DNA from: UBA2402 sp037139735
Lineage (GTDB): Bacteria; Planctomycetota; Phycisphaerae; Phycisphaerales; UBA1924
DNA length: 54,820 nt
Direction of reading: 5' to 3'
Assembly: GCA_037139735.1 (NCBI GenBank)
Contig: JBAXFU010000010.1
Span: 1-54,820, forward strand
Made by a program: the position numbers and the translations under genes. Each line of letters begins with the position of its first letter. The first letter of the stretch is position 1. The notes below the pieces were generated by a model. The model made no database searches, was not told the origin of the DNA, and was given only the letters and a program-made list of their open reading frames with translations. Shown piece by piece: positions 23,380-31,190 of this stretch.

Positions 23380-24618
23380 ATGACCGACCGTCGACCCCCA
23401 ACCCCGGCTCTTGAAGCCTCCCTCGAGGCGCTGGTCATGGACTGGGTCGACGGCGTGGTGTCTGATGCCCAGGGCGAGGCCATGGCGCGAGCCGCCGGAC
23501 GGCCCGATCTGGTCCCGCTGGTGGCCGCCATGAAGGCCGACAAGGCGCGTCTGGCCGCGATGGCCCGCATCGAGCCGCCTCGGTTCGACTTCGAGGACGT
23601 CGTCCGCCGGCTTTCGCGCGCGGACCTTCAAGACGGGGATGACTCGGCCGCCAACCCGGGGCCCCGCATCGATCCCGGAACGAGTGGACGAGCGGCCCAA
23701 GGCCGCCACGCCGCCTCCTCGGAACCTCACGGCCACCCATCGCTCGACCGGGCGCCGCTGCGGGCGACGGCGGGCGGCGGGTTCGGCTGGGCGATGATCA
23801 CTCGCGGCATTCCCGTCTTCACGCGTCGCGTGCTGCCGATCGCGGCCGCGCTCGTCGTCGCGGGCGTGGTGGTCACGCAACTTCGCCCCGTCGCGCCACG
23901 CCCCGGGCCCACGCCATCGACGCAGGCGACGCCTGGGCCGCTCGCGACGGCGGAACCGTCGCCCGCGGCCGATGCGGTCACCATCCCCTCGGCCGCTCGC
24001 AACGAGGAGCGCACGCTCGCGATGCAGCCGCTCGCTTCCTCCGTGCACGAACTCGACGCCACCGCCGCCGGCATTCCCGCCAGGCTTGTCATCGGCGCCG
24101 ACCGCGCGATGGAACTGGCCCGCGAGGGACGCCTGCTCGTCCGCGTGGCCGCCGTCGGCGAGGAACCCGCGATGCCGCCGCTCGAGACGATGCTCGCCAG
24201 CGACGCCTCATGGCGGGTGAGCGACGACGTGTCGCGTGAACTGCTGGCGGCCGTCCGCCCCTTCTTCGGCGCCGATGCGGGCGTGAAGCCTGAAGTCGTC
24301 GTCGGCCCGCCGGAGGAGCGATTCCTCTCGGCCGACATGTTCGGACCCGCCGAACTCGAGTCGTTCGCCGCCACGCACACGCCCAGGACGGCGGTCAACG
24401 CCACCCACGCGGCGACCTACGTGGTTCGGCTCGACGACGACCGTCGCGTCTTCGATCAACTCCGACGCACCATCACGACCCGCGCCGCCGCGAATGTCCT
24501 CTTCGAGGAGATCCCCGGCGACGTGCGGAACGCTTCGGGCGACGAACCGCTCGATGCGCGTTCGCTCGTGCCGGGACGACGCGGCCTGACCGTGCCCGTC
24601 ATCGTGGAACGCCGCTGA
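23380..24618 (+). CDS. probable membrane-bound anti-sigma factor
   Basis: A 412-residue protein with anti-sigma layout. An acidic/helical N-terminal part of about 145 residues (LVMDWVDGVVSDAQGEAM, resembling a zinc-less anti-sigma domain) is followed by one membrane span near 150-168 (VLPIAAALVVAGVVV), a Pro/Ala/Thr-rich stretch and an outer domain of about 210 residues. No known catalytic motif is seen in the outer domain. The gene lies directly after the ECF sigma gene on the same strand, the usual place for its partner. The N-terminal HxxxCxxC zinc motif of many anti-sigma factors is absent, so the call rests on position and topology. Confidence 0.62.
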   Translation: MTDRRPPTPALEASLEALVMDWVDGVVSDAQGEAMARAAGRPDLVPLVAAMKADKARLAAMARIEPPRFDFEDVVRRLSRADLQDGDDSAANPGPRIDPGTSGRAAQGRHAASSEPHGHPSLDRAPLRATAGGGFGWAMITRGIPVFTRRVLPIAAALVVAGVVVTQLRPVAPRPGPTPSTQATPGPLATAEPSPAADAVTIPSAARNEERTLAMQPLASSVHELDATAAGIPARLVIGADRAMELAREGRLLVRVAAVGEEPAMPPLETMLASDASWRVSDDVSRELLAAVRPFFGADAGVKPEVVVGPPEERFLSADMFGPAELESFAATHTPRTAVNATHAATYVVRLDDDRRVFDQLRRTITTRAAANVLFEEIPGDVRNASGDEPLDARSLVPGRRGLTVPVIVERR

Positions 24619-24678
24619 ACCGTCGCCGCGGCCGGCCGAAATCTCCTCTCCCGCCCGGCGAGCGAACGATACAGGCAC

Positions 24679-25740
24679 ATGGGCGCGGTTCGACCATCCC
24701 CCAGACGGGCACCCGCGAGGCGATCGCGGGCGTGGCTCCGTCCGGCCACCGCGCTCCCCATCGCGGCCTCGCTGGCCGTGCACGCCGCGTTGCTCTACAC
24801 GATCGAACGGATCCGGATCGATGCGCCCGTGCGGCTCGTCGATGCCACGGACGAGGGCGTCGACGCCGTCTTGGTGGTCGCCAAGGCCGCCGCCACGCCC
24901 CCCGCACCCCCTCCCACACCCCAGCCCGTACCCCAGCCAGCCCCAGAGCCGCCGCCCCCACCTCCGCCGCCGACGCCTCAAGCCGAGCCCGCGCCGGCCG
25001 CGGCTCCGGTCGCCAAGGCGGGACTGCTCGCGCTCTTCGAATCGCCCGCCGAGCCACCGCCCCGGCAGTCACCGCTGACCACCAAGCCCGGGCCCGAGAT
25101 CACGACGATCCCGCAGCCTCGGCGCGAGCCGCCGCCTGCGTCCACCCCGCCTCGTCCGACGCCCCGGGCGGCCTCGTTCGCGGGCGTGGCGGCCCAGCGG
25201 GCTTCGAGGCTCGTCTACGCGATCGACGCGGGCGGCGCGATGACCTCGAGTCTGCCGTACGTGAAGGAGGAACTGCTCCGCTCGGTCGCTCGGCTTGACG
25301 ATTCGCAGCGGTTCCAGGTCTTGGTCTTCCGCACGCCTCCGGGCGAGAGCGATCCTCGCGTCGAGGCCTTCGAACCGGGCGGCTTTGCCGCACCCGACAC
25401 GCCGACGGTGACGCGACTCGCCTCGTGGCTTGAGCGCGTGCAGCCCCGCGGCCGGTCGCAGCCGCTGGAGGGCCTGCGGGCGGCACTGGCCCAGCAACCG
25501 GACCTCATCTTCCTGCTCACGCGGAGCATCCGACGCTCGGGGAGCGACAATGCGTGGGGCGAGGGCACGCAGGCGACGATCGCGGAACTCGATCGGCTGA
25601 ACCCCCCCACCGCCGCCGGACGTCGCCAGACCGTCATCAAGGCCTTGCAGTTCATCGATCCGGACCCCACGGGCCTGCTTCAGCAGATCGGGGCCTCGCA
25701 CGGCGACGGCCCGGGGTCGTACACGGTCATCCGGCCGTAA
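24679..25740 (+). CDS. TonB-like membrane anchor with Pro-rich region and degenerate VWA domain
   Basis: A 353-residue protein in three parts. Residues about 25-42 are a single membrane span with the SxxxH pattern of TonB (S31-LAV-H35). Residues about 70-165 are extremely rich in Pro, Ala, Glu and Gln, as in TonB, and would span the periplasm. Residues about 178-350 resemble a von Willebrand factor A domain: LVYAIDAGGAMTSSL, then LLRSVARLDDSQRFQVLVF, then LEGLRAALAQQPDLIFLLT. The metal-site motif DxSxS reads DAGGA, so metal binding is probably lost. It has no TonB C-terminal domain. It lies between the anti-sigma and AsmA-like genes. A partner could be an ExbB/ExbD motor such as the one at 46.6-48.3 kb (inference). 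Confidence 0.65.
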   Translation: MGAVRPSPRRAPARRSRAWLRPATALPIAASLAVHAALLYTIERIRIDAPVRLVDATDEGVDAVLVVAKAAATPPAPPPTPQPVPQPAPEPPPPPPPPTPQAEPAPAAAPVAKAGLLALFESPAEPPPRQSPLTTKPGPEITTIPQPRREPPPASTPPRPTPRAASFAGVAAQRASRLVYAIDAGGAMTSSLPYVKEELLRSVARLDDSQRFQVLVFRTPPGESDPRVEAFEPGGFAAPDTPTVTRLASWLERVQPRGRSQPLEGLRAALAQQPDLIFLLTRSIRRSGSDNAWGEGTQATIAELDRLNPPTAAGRRQTVIKALQFIDPDPTGLLQQIGASHGDGPGSYTVIRP

Positions 25741-25805
25741 GTCGCCCTTGCGACCCTGCCGCCAATCAATCGCGCCGGCCGCACTCGCGGCCTTGTCGTG
25801 CGTCG

Positions 25806-25811
25806 AATAAT
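25806..25811 (+). promoter_or_regulatory. AATAAT -10-like hexamer upstream of the AsmA-like gene
   Basis: AATAAT differs from TATAAT at one base and stands out in this GC-rich spacer. A hairpin CCCTTCG/CGAAGGG follows within the leader. The ATG at 25867 is about 55 bases downstream and has GGGGAA as ribosome binding site. No clear -35 is seen. Confidence 0.35.
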
Positions 25812-25866
25812 CCGGCCCTTCGAAGCGAAGGGTTCGGATCGATCATCACGGACAACGGGGAACACC

Positions 25867-28800
25867 ATGTCGAAGCAGAAGGCGGGCGGCAGGCGTTGGG
25901 GTCGGATCATCCTGATCGCGTCGGGAGCGGCGGCCGTGGTGGTGGGCGGCACGATCCTGCTCGCGCCAACCATCGCCTCCTCGATGGCCCCGGGCATGGT
26001 GCCCGGACTCGCGTCGAGCTTCATCACCGGGCAGGCCACCATCGAGAGCGCGAGTTTCTCATGGAGCGGCCCGCAGCGGATCACCGGCCTCAAGGTGACC
26101 GATTCGCAGCAGGCCAACATCGCCAGCGTGCGGAGCATCGAGGTCACGGCCGGGTTGCTCGGCCTGATCGGGGGCAACCTCGACATCGGCACCGTGACGC
26201 TCAGCGACGCCAAGGCGCATGTCGTCCGCCACGCCGACGGCACCTCGAACGTGCAGCAACTCGCCAAGCCCGCACCCGCCTCGGCGGCCTCGACGGCCCC
26301 GACGTCCGCGGCGACGACCCTGCCCAAGGGCCTTCGTGCCACGCTCGTCGTCGACGGCGGCGAAGTCACGATCGACGATCGCTCCGCCGGAACGCCAGGC
26401 GTGCAAGTCGCCATGAGCGACGTGGCGCTCAAGGTCGCCCTCGTGGATCAGGCCCCCATTCATCTCGAAGCCAAGGCCAAGGCGGGCCACGCGCCCGACG
26501 CCGCCACCGGAAGCGTGAGCATCGATGTCACCATCGACCGCTGGATCAACGCGTCGGGCGAGATGACGCCCAACGACGCGACCGTCGACGCCACCGTCGA
26601 CGTGCGAACCCTCCCCGCGGCGATTCTTGACGCCTTCGCGTCCAAGGCCCTCGCGGGCGGCAGCTTCCGTGAGGGGCTCGGGAACACCGTCGACCTGACG
26701 ATCAAGGCCAAGGGAGGCAAGACGGCCGGCGCGTTCGACATGAACCTGGCCGCGGCGAACGTGAAAGCCGTCGCCGCCGTTTCGCTCGATTCGAACGTGC
26801 TCACCTCGAAGTCGCCCGTTCGCGTGGAGATCAACGGCGCGGGCCTCGCGGGCTTCTCTCCGGCGGCGGCCGCGGCCGTCCGTCGCGACGACGTGACCTT
26901 CGATGGGCTGCCCAGCGTCGCGTTCGAGATCGACAAGCTTCGGCTGCCGCTGCCGCAGGGCGACAAGCCGCTGGACCTTCGCGGGGCTGGGGCCATCGTC
27001 ACGGCCTCGACGTCGGGCATGAAGGGTCGCGTGAAGATGGAGCAGGGCGGGGCGCCACGTGCGTTCACGGTCGAGCCGCTCGCCGCCCGCATCGACGCGG
27101 CGGATCTGGCCGGTCCGGTTCGCGTGCAGGCCTCGACCAGCGCGAAGATCGGGGGCGAACAGGCCGGCCGGGTGCAGGCCGAGTTGTCGCTGACGGGATT
27201 GCTCGACGCCTCGGGCGCGCCCGTGAAGGGCGTGCCCGGCTCGGTGCAGGGGTCGGTGACGCTGCGGGGCGTCGCCACGGCCATCGCCCAGCCGCTGGCG
27301 GGCAAGCTGAACCTGGCGCAGGACGTGGGCCCGGTGCTCGACGCCGCCGTGACGGTCGCGACGGTGGAAGGCGCACGAACGGGCGACGCGCCGACGCTCG
27401 ATCTGGACTTCAGCGTCGACAGCCGCAACATCGTCGCCGTGGGCACGGTCCGCGCGAACAAGGAACGCGTGGTGAGTCTCGCCAAGGGCCTGCGGCTGGA
27501 GGTCCGCAACCCGGCCTCGATCGCCGGGCGTTTCATGGATCCTTCCATGGGCTTCATCGCCTCGCCCAGTCGCCCGGACGCTCCGGGCCTCAAGCTCGCG
27601 GTCTCGAGCCTTGACATGCCCCTGAGCGCGGACGGGCGGCCGCAGGCGACCTCGCTCGCCGCGGGCATCGAGGCGTCGATCGAGGGCTTCTCGCTGGTGC
27701 CGGTGATCGACGGCAAGCCGGCCGCGCCGCTCGACCTTGCCTCGCTGCGGACGACGGTCTCGCTCGCCAAGGGAGGGATGAAGGGGCAGATCGCGGGGTC
27801 CGTGTGGCACGAAAGCAAGCCCGCGTCGCTGAGCGGCACGTTCGAGGTGGCCAGGATGCTCACCAACGACGCGACGGGCAACGTCGCCGTCGACATGGCG
27901 AACCTCGAGCCCAAGGGCTCGGTGGCGTTGAAGGACCTGCCCGCCTCGATCGTGCGGCTCGCCAAGGCCGGCACCGTCACGCCCGCCGGCTCGCCGCCCT
28001 CGCTCGACCTCGTGAAGCTGCTGCAGGGCGTCGCGGGCGAGACCTTCACCATCACGGCCGAGGCCGCCGCGGGCAACCAGGCCAAGCAGGAACAGACCTT
28101 CGCCGTGGGGGTTCGCTCGTCGCGTCTTCGTGCCGACGTCGCGGGACGACGCACGTCGCGTTCGATCGATCTCTCGACGCTCGCCGCCCGTCTTGACGTG
28201 CAGGCCGCGACGATCCAGTCGCTCACCGAGGCCTTCGCGCCGGACGTGAAGGGGCTGCCTCGTCTTGCATCGCCGGCGGCGTTGGCGATCGAGGCCTCGC
28301 CGTTCGCGGTGCCGCTGAAGGCCGACGGCTCGCTGGACCTCGCCTCGGCGGGCGCGTTCACGGCGCGGGCGACGCTGCCGGGCCGCACGCTGGTGACGGG
28401 GCTGACGCGTCAGGACGCCAAGGGCGTGGCGGTCGATCTTGGCGCGGTGGGTGTCGAGGACTTCGTGATCGACGCGGGGGTGCCGCTGGCGGGCCTTGCC
28501 GCAGGCGGCGCGCCGGGCGAGGCGACGGTCCGCATGACAGGTTCGCTCCTGGGCGGCGAGGGTGCGAAGCCGATCGCCTCGCTCGCGTCGACCATCTCGA
28601 CCTCGGTCGCCGGCGGGATGCCGTCGGGAGCGCTTCGCGCCAAGGTGGACATCACGCGGATCGACGTGGCGGCGCTCGAGCGACTGGCCGGACGCGAGCC
28701 CCTGGCGGCGGAGGCCATCGGCGAGTCGGCGACAGTGCGACTGGCGGCGCAGGTGCAGCCATCGCCCGCGACGACCAAGGGCGGCGTCCCCGACTACGCG

Positions 28801-30237
28801 AACGCGACGACGGCGCTGACGCTGGATGTCGAGGCCCCGCGTCTCAAGAGCGACGGACCGCTCGTTGCGACGATGTCGCCCGCCTCGGTGCGGCTCGACA
28901 AGCCCAGCCGCTTCACGCTCTCGCCCCAGCCGAGCTTCATCAACGGCATGATGAAGCCCGCGAAGGGCGAACCGTCGATGCGGGTGCAGGAGGTCAGCCC
29001 GGTCACGCTGACGCTCGACCGGCTGTCGCTGCCGTTCAAGGGCGGCGCGGGCGCGCCGCAGCCCCTGGCTGCGCAGGCGAAGGTCGCGCTCGAACGCCTG
29101 GCGATGCGAACCTCCGACGGGCGCGACGTGCGGCTGTCGGGCGTCGAGGTGTCGACGCAGTCTCGCGAGGCCGCGGGCGCGGGCACGAGCATCGACTTTG
29201 TCGCCAAGGTCGCGCAGGCGCAGGCGGGCGAGGCGGCGGCGTCGAGCATGCAGGTGCGAGGGTCGCTCGACGGCTTGCTGGATGCCGCGGGCGTCATGGA
29301 TCCGGCTCGCGCCACGGTGAGCGTGCACGGCGACCTGCCGTCGGTCCCCACGGCGTTGATCGACGCGTTCACCACGCGTGACGGCCTGGCGGTCGACGCG
29401 TTGGGCCCTGTGGCCTCGCTGAAGCTCGACGTCGATCGCTTTCCGCTGGGCGACAAGCCCGCGGGCGGCAAGGAGGGCGCGGTCAGCGTGACGGCCACCA
29501 GCCAGCGGGCGTCGGCCTCGCTCAAGGGCGTGGTGAGAAACGGCGTGCTCGTGGGCGTGGAACCGGTGCAGGCGAACATGACCGAACTGAGCCGCGAGAT
29601 GGGCGGCCGTTTCATCGACGGCCTGCCGCTGCTCGGCTCGTTCGAGAAGACCGCGAAGGATCTGGCCGCATCGCTGCGGGTGACGGACCTGACGCTGCCC
29701 TTGAGCAAGGACTTCTCGAAGCTCAACGGCGAAGTGACGTTCGATCCGGGCGAGGCGAGATTCGAGGCCAGCCCGGAGTTCGCCGAGGTGCTCAAGCTCG
29801 TCAACGCCCGCGGCGTGGGCGTCATCGGCCGCCAACTCGAGCCCCTCAAGGTTCACGTGAAGCAGGGCGTGGCGACGTACGACTCGTGGACGATTCCGCT
29901 GGGCGAGTTCCGCGTGCGTTCCGAGGGCGTCGTCGATCTCGTGCGAAGCTCGATGGACGTCGTGACGTACGTGCCCATCGAGGCCCTTTCCGAGAAGGCG
30001 CTCTCGTCGCTCAAGGCGGGCACGTTCGCCGGCAAGGCGTTGCCGGGCGTGGCCGACGCGCTCCGCGAAGTGCCCTTCCGTACCAAGGGGGCCTTGGGCG
30101 GCGCACGGACCTCGATCGACTTCGAGATGGTGGCGAAAAACGCCGTGAAGAACATCGACGCCGAGAAGCTGATCCAGGACGGTCTCGACAAGCTCTTCAA
30201 GCCGCGACAGCCCAAGCAGCCGGCGCAGCCCAAGTGA
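25867..30237 (+). CDS. very large AsmA-like envelope protein
   Basis: A 1456-residue protein with one N-terminal membrane span (about residues 14-38, IILIASGAAAVVVGGTILL). A long repetitive beta-rich body follows, full of patterns such as ITGLKVTDSQQANIASVRSIEV and LDIGTVTLSDAKAHVV, typical of AsmA/TamB/YhdP proteins. These are thought to form long grooves that carry lipids between the inner and outer membranes. Near the C-terminus is an AsmA-type closing domain (PLGEFRVRSEGVVDLVRSSM, GGARTSIDFEM), then a charged tail with Lys/Pro/Gln. The ATG at 25867 has GGGGAA upstream. It lies in the sigma/anti-sigma gene group. Lipid transport is inferred from the family. Confidence 0.8.
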   Translation: MSKQKAGGRRWGRIILIASGAAAVVVGGTILLAPTIASSMAPGMVPGLASSFITGQATIESASFSWSGPQRITGLKVTDSQQANIASVRSIEVTAGLLGLIGGNLDIGTVTLSDAKAHVVRHADGTSNVQQLAKPAPASAASTAPTSAATTLPKGLRATLVVDGGEVTIDDRSAGTPGVQVAMSDVALKVALVDQAPIHLEAKAKAGHAPDAATGSVSIDVTIDRWINASGEMTPNDATVDATVDVRTLPAAILDAFASKALAGGSFREGLGNTVDLTIKAKGGKTAGAFDMNLAAANVKAVAAVSLDSNVLTSKSPVRVEINGAGLAGFSPAAAAAVRRDDVTFDGLPSVAFEIDKLRLPLPQGDKPLDLRGAGAIVTASTSGMKGRVKMEQGGAPRAFTVEPLAARIDAADLAGPVRVQASTSAKIGGEQAGRVQAELSLTGLLDASGAPVKGVPGSVQGSVTLRGVATAIAQPLAGKLNLAQDVGPVLDAAVTVATVEGARTGDAPTLDLDFSVDSRNIVAVGTVRANKERVVSLAKGLRLEVRNPASIAGRFMDPSMGFIASPSRPDAPGLKLAVSSLDMPLSADGRPQATSLAAGIEASIEGFSLVPVIDGKPAAPLDLASLRTTVSLAKGGMKGQIAGSVWHESKPASLSGTFEVARMLTNDATGNVAVDMANLEPKGSVALKDLPASIVRLAKAGTVTPAGSPPSLDLVKLLQGVAGETFTITAEAAAGNQAKQEQTFAVGVRSSRLRADVAGRRTSRSIDLSTLAARLDVQAATIQSLTEAFAPDVKGLPRLASPAALAIEASPFAVPLKADGSLDLASAGAFTARATLPGRTLVTGLTRQDAKGVAVDLGAVGVEDFVIDAGVPLAGLAAGGAPGEATVRMTGSLLGGEGAKPIASLASTISTSVAGGMPSGALRAKVDITRIDVAALERLAGREPLAAEAIGESATVRLAAQVQPSPATTKGGVPDYANATTALTLDVEAPRLKSDGPLVATMSPASVRLDKPSRFTLSPQPSFINGMMKPAKGEPSMRVQEVSPVTLTLDRLSLPFKGGAGAPQPLAAQAKVALERLAMRTSDGRDVRLSGVEVSTQSREAAGAGTSIDFVAKVAQAQAGEAAASSMQVRGSLDGLLDAAGVMDPARATVSVHGDLPSVPTALIDAFTTRDGLAVDALGPVASLKLDVDRFPLGDKPAGGKEGAVSVTATSQRASASLKGVVRNGVLVGVEPVQANMTELSREMGGRFIDGLPLLGSFEKTAKDLAASLRVTDLTLPLSKDFSKLNGEVTFDPGEARFEASPEFAEVLKLVNARGVGVIGRQLEPLKVHVKQGVATYDSWTIPLGEFRVRSEGVVDLVRSSMDVVTYVPIEALSEKALSSLKAGTFAGKALPGVADALREVPFRTKGALGGARTSIDFEMVAKNAVKNIDAEKLIQDGLDKLFKPRQPKQPAQPK

Positions 30238-30388
30238 GCGCCGAAGCCCCAGTGAACGGCGCTCGGCACGCGCCGGCGTCATCGGCTTGACCGTGCAGGA
30301 TGAACGCCGCGCCGTCGATGCGCGTTCGATCAACGACCAAGGCGATGGCCGCGGCCGATGGTCATGGTCGATCGTCGTGATCGATCGC

Positions 30389-30808
30389 TCAGGCCGCCAT
30401 CGCGCCCGTGCGGGTCTTGAGACCCACGTGGTAGTGGCCGTCGCCGAGCTTTTCGCAGCGAACGGCGACGCCCACGGCGCGGGGCATCATGGGGTGTTCG
30501 GGGATCAGCGAGAAGGAGGTGCCCGGCTCGACGGGCATGGAACTGCGGATGCCCATGCCGGTGTGGCTGGCATCGCTGAGCTCGACGCGGACGACGCTCG
30601 CCGCGCTGGTGCCCTGCGTGAAGACCGCCATCGCGTGACCCTTGATGGCCTTGCGGGGAAGTCGACGTCGATCGAAGGTCATGGGACCGCGCTGGTCGCC
30701 GGCCTGGGCCCACTCGGGCTGCACGCCTCGCGTCGAGACGGCCTTGGCGAAGGAGTACGTCGCGGGAATGCCATCGTCGGTCGTCACACCAAAGCACGAA
30801 GTCGTCAT
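30389..30808 (-). CDS. PilZ domain protein
   Basis: A 139-residue protein. The C-terminal hundred residues form a PilZ domain with the cyclic-di-GMP signature: an Arg motif RRRLPRKA (RxxxR) at about 47-54 and, some 25 residues later, SDASHTGMGI, which matches (D/N)xSxxG. It is therefore likely to bind cyclic di-GMP and affect motility, attachment or polysaccharide export. The N-terminal 45 residues (MTTSCFGVTTDDGIPAT...) are not recognised. The ATG at 30808 is preceded by GGAGGG at good spacing, one of the clear Shine-Dalgarno starts. The gene is divergent from the TPR glycosyltransferase. Confidence 0.85.
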   Translation of the reverse strand: MTTSCFGVTTDDGIPATYSFAKAVSTRGVQPEWAQAGDQRGPMTFDRRRLPRKAIKGHAMAVFTQGTSAASVVRVELSDASHTGMGIRSSMPVEPGTSFSLIPEHPMMPRAVGVAVRCEKLGDGHYHVGLKTRTGAMAA

Positions 30809-31190
30809 GGTTCCCTCCATGGAACGCAGTACGCCACCTTGACCCGCGCCCACTCGACCATGAGGAGGCGCGACGCGTCGATCGCGTGACGACCCCCCGC
30901 GGGGTCCTTCGACGGGCTTCCACCATCCGGAGACTCCTGCATGTCGCGGGGCACCACCCCCGCGACGGTCGCCGAACTCCTGCAGCCCGTCGAACGATCG
31001 CTGCGTCTTCCTCCGACCTATCGGGCGGCTCGGGCGGGGGCCTTCAAGCGGCACCCCCGGGTTCAACACCCTGTCACCGCCCCCTCAGGGGATGGCCGCT
31101 CGCCCCTTCCCCCTTGCGGGCGTGAACCCATGGCGCACGCCGCCCCTTCCGCGCGACGTCGACCCCTCGCTGACCGATGTTCCAGTCGCC
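30809..31190. other. 382-bp divergent intergenic region
   Basis: Upstream DNA of both the PilZ gene and the TPR glycosyltransferase. It has the PilZ ribosome binding site at its left end and a compact hairpin GACCCC/GGGGTC at 30891-30906. An in-frame ATG at 31092 could extend the glycosyltransferase by 33 residues. I see no TANNNT box next to either start and no gene. Confidence 0.5.
30891..30906. other. GC hairpin in divergent promoter region
   Basis: GACCCC (30891-30896) and GGGGTC (30901-30906) pair around a CCGC loop. No T run follows. It could be an operator or an attenuator-like structure; function is unknown. Confidence 0.4.

Noticed and set aside
26059..30333. A 1424-codon open frame on the minus strand opposite the AsmA-like gene
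   Set aside because: Its protein is Arg/His/Gly-rich without domains, as expected for the shadow of a GC-rich gene. The plus-strand frame has a start with a ribosome binding site, a membrane span and family patterns.
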